Positions 37,809 through 47,875 of a DNA stretch of 64,000 nucleotides are shown here, piece by piece. Each line of letters starts with the position of its first letter. Position 1 is the stretch's first letter. The translations under genes and the position numbers were made by a program. This DNA comes from Pseudomonas cavernicola (GTDB lineage: Bacteria; Pseudomonadota; Gammaproteobacteria; Pseudomonadales; Pseudomonadaceae), in NCBI RefSeq assembly GCF_003596405.1, contig NZ_QYUR01000008.1, forward strand, positions 496,001 to 560,000. The letters run 5' to 3'. A model generated the notes under the pieces. That model made no database searches and was not told the DNA's origin. It worked only from the letters and a program-made list of their open reading frames with translations.

Positions 37809-38993
37809 ATGCCTAACCCCGAAGTCTATATCGTCAGCGCTGCAAGAACTGCAATCGGTTCCTTCGGCGGCACACTCAAGGATACCCCGCTGTCCCAGCT
37901 GGCCACGACCGCGGTGCACGCCGCCCTGCAGCGCAGTGGTTGCGCGGCCGAACGCATCGGTCATGTGGTGCTGGGCAATGTCATTCCGACCGAGCCGCAA
38001 GACGCCTATGTCGCGCGGGTAGCCGCGATGAATGCCGGTATTCCCAAGGAAACCCCCGCGTTCAATGTCAATCGCCTCTGTGGTTCCGGCATGCAGGCGA
38101 TCATCTCCGCGGCGCAGAGCCTGCTGCTGGGCGAAACCGAGATCGCCATTGGCGGCGGTGTCGAATCCATGAGTCGCGGTCCTTACCTGCTGCCCGGCGC
38201 GCGCTGGGGTGGACGCCTCGGCGATATGCAAGCCGTCGACTATATGCTCGGTATCCTGCACGACCCTTTTCATCGTATTCATATGGGCATTACCGCCGAA
38301 AATATTTCCGAGCTCCATGGCATAAGCCGTGAAGCTCAGGATGCCCTGGCGCTGGAGAGTCAGCAGCGTGCTGCCCGAGCCATAGCTCAGGGCTATTTCC
38401 TCGGCCAGATCGTGCCGGTTGAGGTCAAGACCCGCAAAGGTACTCAGCTGTTCGATGTCGATGAGCATGTACGGGCTGACATGTCGCTCGACCAACTGGC
38501 GCGAATGAAGCCGGCGTTCAAGCAGGGCGGTACGGTAACCGCCGGCAACGCTTCGGGACTCAACGACGGCGCGGCGGCGGTAGTCCTGGCCACAGGCGCG
38601 GTGATACAGGCAGACAACCTGCGCCCGCTCGCCCGTCTGGTGAGCTATGCCCATGCCGGTGTCGAGCCCGAGCTGATGGGGTTGGGCCCTATCCCGGCAA
38701 CCCGCTTGGCATTGAAGCGGGCCGGGCTGAAAGTTTCCGACCTGGATGTGATCGAGTCTAACGAAGCCTTCGCGGCTCAAGCCTGTGCTGTGGCCCGCGA
38801 ACTCGACTTCGACCCGGCCAAAGTCAACCCTAATGGATCTGGAATTTCCCTCGGCCATCCGGTCGGGGCCACTGGCGCGATCATTGTCACCAAGGCCATC
38901 CATGAGTTGCACCGCACTCAAGGCCGTTATGCCTTGGTGACCATGTGCATCGGCGGCGGTCAGGGCATTGCCGCAATCTTCGAGCGCGTCTGA
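37809..38993 (+). CDS. Acetyl-CoA C-acyltransferase (thiolase)
   Basis: A 394-residue thiolase. The active-site nucleophile is Cys91 in FNVNRLCGSGMQAI; the base is the His in GHPVGATGA, and the second Cys is in MCIGGGQG. Length and NEAFAAQA fit degradative or biosynthetic acetyl-CoA acetyltransferases. The ATG at 37809 has GGAG 9 bp upstream. It may split acetoacetyl-CoA made by the CoA-transferase at 13117 or act in beta-oxidation with the dehydrogenase and ligase that follow. Confidence 0.92.
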   Translation: MPNPEVYIVSAARTAIGSFGGTLKDTPLSQLATTAVHAALQRSGCAAERIGHVVLGNVIPTEPQDAYVARVAAMNAGIPKETPAFNVNRLCGSGMQAIISAAQSLLLGETEIAIGGGVESMSRGPYLLPGARWGGRLGDMQAVDYMLGILHDPFHRIHMGITAENISELHGISREAQDALALESQQRAARAIAQGYFLGQIVPVEVKTRKGTQLFDVDEHVRADMSLDQLARMKPAFKQGGTVTAGNASGLNDGAAAVVLATGAVIQADNLRPLARLVSYAHAGVEPELMGLGPIPATRLALKRAGLKVSDLDVIESNEAFAAQACAVARELDFDPAKVNPNGSGISLGHPVGATGAIIVTKAIHELHRTQGRYALVTMCIGGGQGIAAIFERV

Positions 38994-39117
38994 ATCAAAC
39001 TCAGAAAGTTGAATATGAACAGTGGGCGCATCGGCATGGTGGGTCGCTTGGCCGGATGGCCCAGAGCGGATCTTGGTATGCCCAGGTTGCCATTGTTCTG
39101 TCCGGGGAAGGTGTTGA

Positions 39118-39807
39118 TTGAATAGCAAAGGCTTACTCGCCGGCGGTTCCGCCAGGGAGCGCTTTTCATCTCCCGACCCAGCGCCCGTCTCGCGACTTGA
39201 GCAGGTCCGCAACAAGGCTCTTGAACTGTTTGCCGAGCGTGGCTTCGCTCGGGTCAGTATGCGCGAGCTTGCTTTGCACTTGGATATCGGCGCGGGCTCC
39301 TTGTATCACCATTTTGAAAGCAAGGAGAACCTGCTGTTCGAACTGATCGAGGAGGTCTACGAGGATCTGCTCGAAGCAGCTCTCATCACGGTTGAGGGCG
39401 GCGCCTACAACCGTCTACAAGCCCTGTTGCGGGCACATATAGCCCTTCACGAACGTCGCAGTCTGCATTTTCTAATGGCGGAGCATGAGTTTCGCTGTCT
39501 CTCGCAGCAACACCAGAATCATATCCAGCAGATGCGCAGACGCTATGAGGAAAGGCTATTGACGCGGCTGCTTGAGGCTGGGGCAACAGGCCACATGCCC
39601 TTGCTCAAGGCGACTGTCCAAAGTGTCGTCGCTTTGCTGAACAATCTGCCGTCCTGGCTGAATCAGTCCGGCTTGAACCCGACGGAGAAGCAGGAGGTGA
39701 TCAGCGGGATCGTCTTGGGCTCTCTGTCCGGTGTGATCAAGCAGCCGACACCAACTGGAGATACCGCAACCATAGTCCCATTGCGAGTCCTTAGCGCAAG
39801 CCTGTGA
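39118..39807 (+). CDS. TetR family transcriptional regulator
   Basis: A 229-residue TetR repressor. The HTH is ALELFAERGFARVSMRELA followed by LHLDIGAGSLYHHFESKENL, around residues 34-75. It starts at TTG 39118 with GGGGAAGG upstream and is preceded by about 15 disordered residues. Placed between a thiolase and an acyl-CoA dehydrogenase, it likely represses the fatty-acid-type catabolic genes and is relieved by an acyl-CoA. Confidence 0.85.
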   Translation: MNSKGLLAGGSARERFSSPDPAPVSRLEQVRNKALELFAERGFARVSMRELALHLDIGAGSLYHHFESKENLLFELIEEVYEDLLEAALITVEGGAYNRLQALLRAHIALHERRSLHFLMAEHEFRCLSQQHQNHIQQMRRRYEERLLTRLLEAGATGHMPLLKATVQSVVALLNNLPSWLNQSGLNPTEKQEVISGIVLGSLSGVIKQPTPTGDTATIVPLRVLSASL

Positions 39808-39865
39808 AGCCGACACTTCTATTAATCGGGGCATGGTCAATGCCCATTGCCTGAGTAATTCAATC

Positions 39866-41644
39866 ATGTCTGACTACAAAGCTCCCCTGCGCGATATGCG
39901 CTTCGTGCTCAACGAAGTGTTCGAAGTATCCAAGCTGTGGGCCGAACTGCCGGCCCTGGCCGAGGTGGTGGACGAGGACACCGCCAATGCCATCCTCGAG
40001 GAAGCCGGCAAGGTTGCTGCGGGCAGCATCGCGCCGCTCAACCGCAGTGGCGACGAAGAGGGCTGCTCCTGGAGCGATGGCGCGGTGAAGACCCCGAGCG
40101 GTTTCCCCGAAGCCTACAAGACCTACGCCGAAGGCGGCTGGGTCGGCGTTGGCGGCGATTCGCAATTCGGCGGTATGGGCATGCCCAAGGTGATCTCTGC
40201 GCAAGTCGAGGAAATGGTCAATTCGGCCAATCTGTCGTTCGGCCTGTACCCGATGTTGACCGCTGGCGCCTGCCTGTCAATCAACGCTCACGCCAGCGAA
40301 GAGCTGAAGGAAAAGTATCTGCCGAACATGTATGCCGGCGTCTGGGCCGGCTCTATGTGCCTGACCGAGCCGCATGCCGGCACCGACCTGGGCATCATCC
40401 GTACCAAGGCCGAACCGCAGGCCGATGGCAGCTACAAGGTCAGCGGTACCAAGATATTCATCACCGGCGGCGAGCACGATCTCACCGACAACATCATCCA
40501 TCTGGTGCTGGCAAAACTGCCGGACGCTCCGGCGGGCCCGAAAGGCATCTCGCTGTTCCTGGTGCCCAAGTTCATGGTCAATACCGACGGCTCGCTAGGC
40601 GAACAGAACAGCCTGTCGTGCGGCTCGATCGAGCACAAGATGGGCATCAAGGCCTCGGCCACCTGTGTGATGAACTTCGACGGCGCCACCGGCTGGATCG
40701 TCGACGAGCCGAACAAAGGCCTGGCGGCGATGTTCACCATGATGAACTACGAGCGTCTGGGCGTAGGTATCCAAGGCCTGGCGACCGGTGAACGCTCCTA
40801 CCAGAGCGCCATCGAATACGCCCGCGAGCGAATTCAGAGCCGCGCGCCGACCGGCCCGGTGGCCAAAGACAAAGCCGCCGACCCGATCATCGTGCACCCG
40901 GACGTGCGCCGCATGCTGCTAACCATGAAAGCGCTGAACGAGGGCGGCCGCGCCTTCTCCAGCTATGTCGCCATGCAGCTCGATACCGCCAAATTCAGCG
41001 AAGACTCCGCCGTGCGCAAGCGCGCCGAAGAACTGGTGGCGCTGCTCACCCCGGTGGCCAAGGCCTTCCTCACCGACCTCGGTCTGGAAACCACCATCCA
41101 TGGCCAGCAGGTGTTCGGCGGCCACGGCTTCATCCGCGAGTGGGGCCAGGAGCAGCTGGTGCGCGATTGCCGCATCACCCAGATGTACGAAGGCACCAAC
41201 GGCATCCAGGCCCTCGACCTGGTCGGGCGCAAGGTCATTGGCAGCGGCGGTGCGTTCTACAAGCACTTCGCTGAAGAGATCAAGGCCTTCACCGACTCGG
41301 CCGACGCCTCCCTGACTGAGTTCGTCGAGCCGCTGAGAGGCGCCATCGCCAACCTGGAGCAGATAACCGCCGATCTGCTGGAACGGGCCATGTCCAACCC
41401 GAACGAAATCGGCGCTGCCTCGGTGGAGTATCTGCAGGTGTTCGGCTACACCGCTTACGCTTATATGTGGGCATTGATGGCGCGCGCGGCCCTGGGCAAG
41501 GAAGGTCAGGACGACTTCTACGCCAGCAAACTCGGCACCGCGCGGTTCTTCTTCGCCCGCATCCTGCCACGCATCCACTCGCTGAGCGCGTCGGTCAAGG
41601 CCGGCAGCGAAAGCCTCTATCTGCTGGACGCTGCGCAGTTCTGA
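39866..41644 (+). CDS. Acyl-CoA dehydrogenase
   Basis: A 592-residue FAD acyl-CoA dehydrogenase of the long pseudomonad type with an extra N-terminal helix region and C-terminal domain. Signatures include MCLTEPHAGTDLGIIRTKAE and the catalytic-Glu region CRITQMYEGTNGIQALDLVG. It oxidises acyl-CoA to the trans-2-enoyl-CoA and gives electrons to ETF. The ATG at 39866 (MSDYKAPLRDMRFVL) is the conserved family start. Confidence 0.93.
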   Translation: MSDYKAPLRDMRFVLNEVFEVSKLWAELPALAEVVDEDTANAILEEAGKVAAGSIAPLNRSGDEEGCSWSDGAVKTPSGFPEAYKTYAEGGWVGVGGDSQFGGMGMPKVISAQVEEMVNSANLSFGLYPMLTAGACLSINAHASEELKEKYLPNMYAGVWAGSMCLTEPHAGTDLGIIRTKAEPQADGSYKVSGTKIFITGGEHDLTDNIIHLVLAKLPDAPAGPKGISLFLVPKFMVNTDGSLGEQNSLSCGSIEHKMGIKASATCVMNFDGATGWIVDEPNKGLAAMFTMMNYERLGVGIQGLATGERSYQSAIEYARERIQSRAPTGPVAKDKAADPIIVHPDVRRMLLTMKALNEGGRAFSSYVAMQLDTAKFSEDSAVRKRAEELVALLTPVAKAFLTDLGLETTIHGQQVFGGHGFIREWGQEQLVRDCRITQMYEGTNGIQALDLVGRKVIGSGGAFYKHFAEEIKAFTDSADASLTEFVEPLRGAIANLEQITADLLERAMSNPNEIGAASVEYLQVFGYTAYAYMWALMARAALGKEGQDDFYASKLGTARFFFARILPRIHSLSASVKAGSESLYLLDAAQF

Positions 41645-41956
41645 TCGCTATGTGGCAAGGCACGCCTAGCGTCACTTGTGGCCCGGGCGCCTGGCTTTCA
41701 CCACTGCGACATGGAGCCAACCTCAGCCGGTTCTCCGGCCCATGAACGGCAGGTAACGCGAGGTTGAGGCATCGAGTGCAATGTTGTAGCCAAGGGCGTC
41801 ATCGGCGTCTTAAAGGCGGGTCGTGTGTGCTGGCTTGTTGAAGACGCTAGCCAACACCTCCAACTAACAGGACTAGGAAGAACAACCATGGTGACAACAT
41901 AAATAATTCCGTCGGCGCAAGGCGCCTACGACTACCCACTGTTAATCAAGAGCCTG

Positions 41957-43528
41957 TTGCTGTCGGGTGTGCGATACGAACCTGAGCAGGAGATCGTTTA
42001 TGCCGACAAACTGCGTTACAGCTACCGGATGCTCAACGAGCGAATCCAGAGGCTGGCCAACGCCCTGACGGCGGCTGGGGTCAAGGCCGGGGATACGGTG
42101 GCTCTGCTGGATTGGGACAGCCATCGCTACCTGGAGTGTTTCTTCGCGGTGCCAATGATCGGTGCGGTGCTGCATACGGTGAATATCCGCCTCTCCCCTG
42201 AGCAGATTCTCTACACCATGAACCACGCCGAGGATGACCTGGTGTTGGTGCACGATGACTTCCTGCCTTTGATCGAGCAGATTCATGATGAGCTAACGAC
42301 CGTTAAGGGCTATATCCAGCTCAGTGACGACGGCGCGCGCTCTACCGGGCTGCCGGTGGTGGGGGAATATGAGCAGCTGCTGTCTCAGGCTGCCAGCCAT
42401 TACGACTTTCCCGATTTCGACGAAAATTCGGTGGCAACCATCTTCTACACAACCGGTACTACCGGAAACCCGAAAGGCGTTTATTTCACTCACCGCCAGT
42501 TGGTGCTGCATACCTTGAATGCAGTCGGCACTTTGGGCGTTTACCAAGGCTTGCCCTTGTTACGTTCCGACGATGTCTACATGCCCATCACGCCGATGTT
42601 CCATGTGCATGCCTGGGGCGTGCCCTATGTAGCGACCCTGATGGGGATCAAGCAGGTCTATCCCGGTCGATACGAGCCCAATAGCCTGGTAAGACTTTAT
42701 CGTGAAGAAAAGGTAACGTTTTCCCACTGCGTGCCCACCATCCTGCAGATGATCCTGGGCTGCGCCGAAGCTGCGCAGACCAATTTCAATGGCTGGAAAA
42801 TGCTCTTGGGTGGTAGTGCCTTGACACTGGGTGTAGCCGGCCAAGCGACGGCAAAAGGTATTCGTGTGCACAGCGGATATGGGATGTCCGAGACCTGTCC
42901 GTTGCTCTGTACTACTTACCTGCGTACGGAGGAGCTTGAACACTCCATGGATGCGCAGTTAGCCGTTCGCATCAAGACCGGGGTTCCAGTGCCGATGGTA
43001 GATCTGCGAATCATCGATGCCAGCGGCAATAACGTACCTCACGATGGTGAGTCCCTGGGCGAGATCGTGGTACGTGCCCCTTGGTTGACTCAAGGCTACT
43101 TGAAGGAGCCTGAAAAGGGGGCTGAGCTTTGGGAAGATGGTTGGCTGCATACTGGCGACATAGCCTCTATCGACCCCTGGGGCGGGGTGGAAATCAAGGA
43201 CCGAATCAAAGACGTGATCAAGACTGGGGGGGAGTGGATCAGCTCGTTGGAACTGGAGAGCCTGATCAGCGAGCACGCGGCTGTCATCTCTGTCGCGGTA
43301 GTAGGGATTCCTGATGAGCAATGGGGCGAACGTCCCATGGCTCTGGTGGTTTGCGAGTCCGGAAAAAACATTGATCAACAGGCTCTGGAGGCCCATCTGC
43401 AACAGTTTGTGGACAGTGGGCACATAAACAAGTGGGCGATCCCCAAACAGATCAAGTTCGTTGCGGACATCCCTAAAACCAGCGTCGGCAAGATCAACAA
43501 GAAGCTCGTCCGCGCACTGTTGAGCTGA
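41957..43528 (+). CDS. AMP-binding acyl-CoA ligase with a blocked 5' start
   Basis: Over 520 residues of an ANL-family acyl-CoA synthetase. The P-loop is IFYTTGTTGNPKGVYFTHRQ; motif A5 is GYGMSETCPLL, and the C-terminal hinge and catalytic Lys region are WLHTGDIASID and IPKTSVGKINKKLVRALLS. It activates a fatty or aromatic acid to its CoA ester. The conserved N-terminus (AYDYPLLIKSLLL) is encoded in frame upstream of 41957. However, the expected start ATG (41888, with AGGAAGAA upstream) runs into an in-frame TAA after four codons. The first usable start left is TTG 41957, which lacks a good ribosome-binding site, so the gene may be poorly expressed or inactive. Confidence 0.85.
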   Translation: MLSGVRYEPEQEIVYADKLRYSYRMLNERIQRLANALTAAGVKAGDTVALLDWDSHRYLECFFAVPMIGAVLHTVNIRLSPEQILYTMNHAEDDLVLVHDDFLPLIEQIHDELTTVKGYIQLSDDGARSTGLPVVGEYEQLLSQAASHYDFPDFDENSVATIFYTTGTTGNPKGVYFTHRQLVLHTLNAVGTLGVYQGLPLLRSDDVYMPITPMFHVHAWGVPYVATLMGIKQVYPGRYEPNSLVRLYREEKVTFSHCVPTILQMILGCAEAAQTNFNGWKMLLGGSALTLGVAGQATAKGIRVHSGYGMSETCPLLCTTYLRTEELEHSMDAQLAVRIKTGVPVPMVDLRIIDASGNNVPHDGESLGEIVVRAPWLTQGYLKEPEKGAELWEDGWLHTGDIASIDPWGGVEIKDRIKDVIKTGGEWISSLELESLISEHAAVISVAVVGIPDEQWGERPMALVVCESGKNIDQQALEAHLQQFVDSGHINKWAIPKQIKFVADIPKTSVGKINKKLVRALLS

Positions 43529-43563
43529 TTACAAAATTCAGTTTTAGGTTTTAAATCATAAGC

Positions 43564-43806
43564 TTAACTGAATTTTGGAGAATTTAGCGCGAATCCCGGC
43601 CAACCCTCCATCAGTTCACGTGCGACGAAATGTGCGCCTGCACAGGCCTCCATGACCACTTTGCAGGCCGGCAGTTTGCCGGAGAAACGCATCATTTGCT
43701 GGCGAGAGAATTTCTTGTGAAAAACTTCTCGACCTGACCGGTCCTGACCATGCAGATGGAAAGTGTGCTTACCGAGATCAATACCTACCCGTGCTAAATC
43801 GCTCAT
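43564..43806 (-). mobile_element. IS110-family transposase, N-terminal fragment
   Basis: From ATG 43806 the protein reads MSDLARVGIDLGKHTFHLHG and then ACKVVMEACAGAHFVARELM. The DLGK and VMEACAGAH blocks are the first and second acidic motifs of the DEDD transposase of IS110/IS1111 elements. It stops after about 80 residues in an unrelated tail; the remaining 250 or so residues are missing. No element ends are visible. The 260 bp to the next gene hold nothing recognisable. Confidence 0.8.
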
Positions 43807-44078
43807 GATGGCCTCCAAGAAAACATTCTGCTAGAGCGTAGTCCTCGCAGGATGTGAGGGGGGGCATCTTGTTAATTTATACCCTCCCTCTGGTTGGCTG
43901 CGCATGTGCGCTCGGCAAGCTGGATCCTCGTCACGAACAATGAGCGTGAGTTTAATCGCGTTCCTGGTTTCCAGGTCGAAAACTGGGGAGCTGAGTAGGG
44001 GCCCTCAAGACTCTGCATGGCGTCTTCGATGCAGCCTTTCTATATAAGCTGTGCTGGAATTTCGGGACAACGTCACTG

Positions 44079-45512
44079 TCAACCTACTATGCCCTTAATT
44101 TCCAAAAAGTCGTTGAGAGCGAAGTCGGCATATTCCCTGCCGTTGCCGGATTGCTTGTAGCCACCGAATGGAGCGGCGGGGTCCCAAGCGGGGTAGTTGA
44201 GGTAGATCGTTCCCGCACGCAGGTGGGAGGCGACCCGGCGAGCGTTGGCGATATCGCCGGACTGGACGTACGCGGCCAGGCCATAGACGGTGTCGTTGGC
44301 CATTTCAATGGCGTGCTCTACCGAGTCATAGGTGAGGATCGACAGGACCGGGCCGAAAATCTCTTCTCGCGAGACGGTCATGGCCGGAGTGACCTTGCCG
44401 AACACGGTGGGGCGTACATAGTGGCCGTGGCTCAGCCCTTCGGGGCGACCCAGCCCGCCGCAAACCAGCTCCGCCCCTTCGTCGATGCCGGCGGCGATCA
44501 GGTGCTGGATCTTCTCATACTGCACGGCGCTAATCACCGGACCGAGATCGGTGCCTTCAGCCGTGGGCGCGCCGACCTTCATGGATTCGGCCGTGCGCCG
44601 GGCGATGTCGATGGCTTCCTGGTAACGCGCCCGGGGGACGAACATGCGGGTAGGGGCGTTGCACGATTGTCCTGAGTTGAGGAAGCAGGCTTGCACACCC
44701 TGGGCCACGGCGTGGGGGAAGTCGCAATCGGGCAGCAGGATGTTGGCCGACTTTCCGCCCAGCTCCTGGTGTACGCGCTTGACGGTATCGGCGGCGACCT
44801 TGGCCACTGTGACGCCCGCGCGCGTCGAGCCAGTAAAGGAGACCATGTCGACATCCGGGTGGCTGGCCAGGACTTGACCTACCGAAGGGCCATCGCCGTT
44901 GACCAGGTTGAAGACGCCTTTGGGCACGCCGGCTTCGTGCAGTGCTTCGGCGAAAATGATGGCGTTCAGTGGCGCGATCTCACTGGGTTTCAACACCATG
45001 GTGCAGCCTGCCGCCAGGGCGGGCATGACCTTACAGGCGATCTGGTTGATCGGCCAGTTCCAGGGGGTGATCAGTCCGACCACGCCGATAGGTTCCTTGA
45101 CGACCCGAGTGCTGCCGCGCTGCGACTGGAACTCGAAGCTCTCGAGCACCTCAATCATCTTGCTGATGTGGGCGGTGCCGATGCCGGCTTGCAGGTTCAG
45201 GGCAAAGGATGCGGGCGCCCCCATTTCCCGGCTCATTGCTTGGGCCACGGCAACGCAACGCTTCTGGTAGGCCGCGAGCACTTTTCTAAGCAGGTCCAGC
45301 CGTTCTTCCCGGCTGGTTTGGGAGTAGCTGGCGAAGGCGGTCTTGGCAGCCGCCACCGCTCGCTCTACATCCTCCGCGCTGCCCATCGACAGACGGGCGA
45401 ATGGCTGTTCAGTCGAAGGGTCGATGATCTCGGCGGTGCGGGCGATGACCGGGTCGGTCCATTCGCCGTCGATGTAAAACTTCAAGGCATTGTTGAGGGT
45501 CGTTTGGTCCAT
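44079..45512 (-). CDS. NAD(P)-dependent aldehyde dehydrogenase
   Basis: A 477-residue ALDH. The coenzyme site is GLITPWNWPINQIACKVMPA, the general base Glu is in VHQELGGKSANILL, and the nucleophilic Cys is in FLNSGQSCNAPTRMFV. ATG 45512 is chosen because GAGGA lies 10 bp upstream. It is the last gene of a leftward set (FAD oxidase, binding protein, M81 protein, GntR, ALDH). An amine oxidase followed by an ALDH is the standard route from a primary amine or polyamine to a carboxylate, so the substrate is probably an amino-aldehyde. Confidence 0.9.
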   Translation of the reverse strand: MDQTTLNNALKFYIDGEWTDPVIARTAEIIDPSTEQPFARLSMGSAEDVERAVAAAKTAFASYSQTSREERLDLLRKVLAAYQKRCVAVAQAMSREMGAPASFALNLQAGIGTAHISKMIEVLESFEFQSQRGSTRVVKEPIGVVGLITPWNWPINQIACKVMPALAAGCTMVLKPSEIAPLNAIIFAEALHEAGVPKGVFNLVNGDGPSVGQVLASHPDVDMVSFTGSTRAGVTVAKVAADTVKRVHQELGGKSANILLPDCDFPHAVAQGVQACFLNSGQSCNAPTRMFVPRARYQEAIDIARRTAESMKVGAPTAEGTDLGPVISAVQYEKIQHLIAAGIDEGAELVCGGLGRPEGLSHGHYVRPTVFGKVTPAMTVSREEIFGPVLSILTYDSVEHAIEMANDTVYGLAAYVQSGDIANARRVASHLRAGTIYLNYPAWDPAAPFGGYKQSGNGREYADFALNDFLEIKGIVG

Positions 45513-45566
45513 GTCGATCAGTCCTCGAACGGAATACAAGTGAATCGGCCAGCCGGTAAGTGAGAG

Positions 45567-46331
45567 TTACTGGCTGTCGCTGAGCAGGTCTTTGCTGAAT
45601 TGGGCGTCGAGCCGCTGCATGAAGGACGCGGCGCAATGCATATGTTCGCTCATCAGCTTTTCCACCGTGGCGCCGTCCCGCCGCTGATAGGCGTCGAGGA
45701 GCTGGCGGTGGCTGTCGATGTTGTGGCTGCCGAACGCCTCATGTTCGTCGTACTGGTCACTGCGGTATTCCACCAGGTCGCGCAATAGGCCATTGATGAA
45801 GCGGCACATGAACGCCAGGATCGGGTTGTCGCAGACCTTGGTGAGGATGTCGTGGAACTCTAGTTCGGTGCGGCGTGCGCTGATGCGGTCGCCCTGATCG
45901 CGATAGCGTTCGTAGGTGTCGATGTTGTCCTGCAGCTGCGTCAGGTGCTCGGCGCCGAGTTTGTCCACCACGCTCTTGGCGAGGATGACTTCGAGGCTCT
46001 GGCGGAGGGTGTAGATCTGCTTGAAGTCGAGTTTCTGAAAATGCAGGAAGGTGCGCAGCTGTTGCATGATCACATCGAGGGAGACCGTACAGATCTCGGG
46101 GCCGCCGTTGGGGCCGGTGCACATCTTCACCAGCCCCTGAACCTCCAGCGACTTCAAGGCTTCGCGAATGGTGCCCTTCGAGCAGCTGTAGTGCTCCAGC
46201 AGGGCTTTTTCATTGGGCAGCCGGTCGCCGGGCTGGAGGTTTTCCTGGGCTATCCAACGGCGCAAATCTTCCGCCACCATGTCCGATATCTTGCGGCGCT
46301 GGAAGGGTTCACGGGTTTTTACCTTACTCAT
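45567..46331 (-). CDS. GntR family (FCD) transcriptional regulator
   Basis: A 254-residue GntR regulator: winged helix with LPNEKALLEHYSCSKGTIRE, then an FCD domain with the metal-binding region RRTELEFHDILTKV and FGSHNIDSHRQLLDAYQRRD. ATG 46331 overlaps the stop of the upstream M81 gene by four bases, so it is translated with the operon it probably controls. A perfect 16-bp palindrome upstream of the operon's first gene (50388) is a candidate operator. Confidence 0.88.
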   Translation of the reverse strand: MSKVKTREPFQRRKISDMVAEDLRRWIAQENLQPGDRLPNEKALLEHYSCSKGTIREALKSLEVQGLVKMCTGPNGGPEICTVSLDVIMQQLRTFLHFQKLDFKQIYTLRQSLEVILAKSVVDKLGAEHLTQLQDNIDTYERYRDQGDRISARRTELEFHDILTKVCDNPILAFMCRFINGLLRDLVEYRSDQYDEHEAFGSHNIDSHRQLLDAYQRRDGATVEKLMSEHMHCAASFMQRLDAQFSKDLLSDSQ

Positions 46332-47833
46332 GATGGTTCGCTCTCGGGTGTCCAGGGCGTGGTGGGATCGATCGGGTAGATGGGGCGTGGCAGTCGCTCG
46401 AAATTGAACAGTCGGTAATCCGAGCTGGTTACGCCCTGACTGGCGCAGTCGATGATGACCTTGGAGAGAGGAGCAAAGACGGGGCGGTAGTACATCCGCG
46501 ACTTCAGGATCAGGAAGCGGCAACTCGCCGGTTGCAGGCCTACGCTCTGATACACCCCCAGATCCCATGGCTCATGCGGGCGTTCGCTGATCAGCAGCTT
46601 GGCGGTGCCGGTATCCAGCACCGCGGACTTGCCCATGGTGCAGCGCATCCCGGTATAGGTGGGGCCGGAGACGACGTATTCGCCGTCGCTGATGGCACGG
46701 ACGATCCCGCTCATGTGCAGGGGTTTTTTCTGCGCGCCGATGGCTGCCAGGGGCGGCAGGCGATTGCCGACCTCCAGGCTGACGCGTGTGCCGACCCCGG
46801 CCTCGATCAAGGCATTGACGGCGCCGGGGTCGCAGAAGGGGCCAGCGATGATGTCATCGAGCCCTTGGGCGAGGGCCTCGGCGAGTACGTCCATGGTGTC
46901 GCAGGTGCCGCCTGACATGCAGTTGTCGCCATGGTCGAGCAGCAGCACCGGACCGCTACCACTGGCCTCGCCGACGTTGCGAGCATGGGCGATCGAGCCC
47001 TTCAGGTCGGTTTCCTGATAGACGAAGTGCTCGCGCTCGGCCCAAAGCTGTGCAGACAGGCGCGTGGCGACGGCCTGGGCCTGCGCATGATCTTCGGCAA
47101 CCACGACCACGGACATCCCGGCGTCGGGAATGTCCGCCAACGGGAAACCGCCGAAAACCGTGGCGGCCAGGACTCCATCCTGGCCCTCTGCCTGGCGTGC
47201 CGCTTCGATCGCCGAGCGCATGGCTCCCGGCGTGTTGGTATTCATCATCAGGGTGTGTGCGAGCAATGGCGGGTGAACCCAGGCCCTGGCGGGCCTGAGG
47301 TTGTCCTCGAGCATGCGCTCAATGAGCCGAGCGACGTGCTCGCCAGTCTCGACCATGTCGACGTGCGGGTAGGTCTTGAAACCGACCAGAACGTCACTGT
47401 TTTCCACCATCTTCCGGGTCAGGTTGGTATGCAGATCCAGAGCTACACCAATGGGCGTGGTGGGGGCGGCGGCCCTGACCCGGCTCAGCAGTTCGCCTTC
47501 GCCATCGGTGTGGCTGCGGGTGACCATCGCGCCGTGCAGGTCTAGCAGCACGGCATCGCAGCCCTCGCTCACCGCCTCGACGATAGCATCGCTCATGGCC
47601 TGCCAGGCCATGTCTTCCACCAGCCCACTGGGGTTGGCAGTGGCAAACACGGGGGTGATCACTTTCGCGTCAACTCTCTGCGCGAAGGCCAGGAAGGCGC
47701 CCATTGCCGTCGTCGAACCGCTGGCGGCGTCCAGTGCATCCTTGCCCCAGCGCGGTGCGAACGCTTCCAGCGGTGTCGGCACCGGGGAGAAGGTGTTGGT
47801 TTCATGGTTCATTCGGGCGATGACTAGGCGCAT
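46328..47833 (-). CDS. M81 family metallopeptidase (MlrC-like)
   Basis: A 501-residue protein of the M81/MlrC family, named for the microcystin-degradation enzyme MlrC. The N-terminal block RLVIARMNHETNTFSPVPT and LLDLHGAMVTRSH carry probable zinc ligands; the LLDHGDNCMSGGTCDTM block is in the second half. Such genes are common next to amine and amino-acid uptake genes, where they may cleave a small amide or peptide bond. The specific substrate is unknown. It is 42 bp downstream of the binding-protein gene and overlaps the GntR start. Confidence 0.88.
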   Translation of the reverse strand: MRLVIARMNHETNTFSPVPTPLEAFAPRWGKDALDAASGSTTAMGAFLAFAQRVDAKVITPVFATANPSGLVEDMAWQAMSDAIVEAVSEGCDAVLLDLHGAMVTRSHTDGEGELLSRVRAAAPTTPIGVALDLHTNLTRKMVENSDVLVGFKTYPHVDMVETGEHVARLIERMLEDNLRPARAWVHPPLLAHTLMMNTNTPGAMRSAIEAARQAEGQDGVLAATVFGGFPLADIPDAGMSVVVVAEDHAQAQAVATRLSAQLWAEREHFVYQETDLKGSIAHARNVGEASGSGPVLLLDHGDNCMSGGTCDTMDVLAEALAQGLDDIIAGPFCDPGAVNALIEAGVGTRVSLEVGNRLPPLAAIGAQKKPLHMSGIVRAISDGEYVVSGPTYTGMRCTMGKSAVLDTGTAKLLISERPHEPWDLGVYQSVGLQPASCRFLILKSRMYYRPVFAPLSKVIIDCASQGVTSSDYRLFNFERLPRPIYPIDPTTPWTPESEPS

Positions 47834-47875
47834 TCAAAGTCCTTGGCAGCGAAAGGGGCGTGGGGTAGGGCCGCG

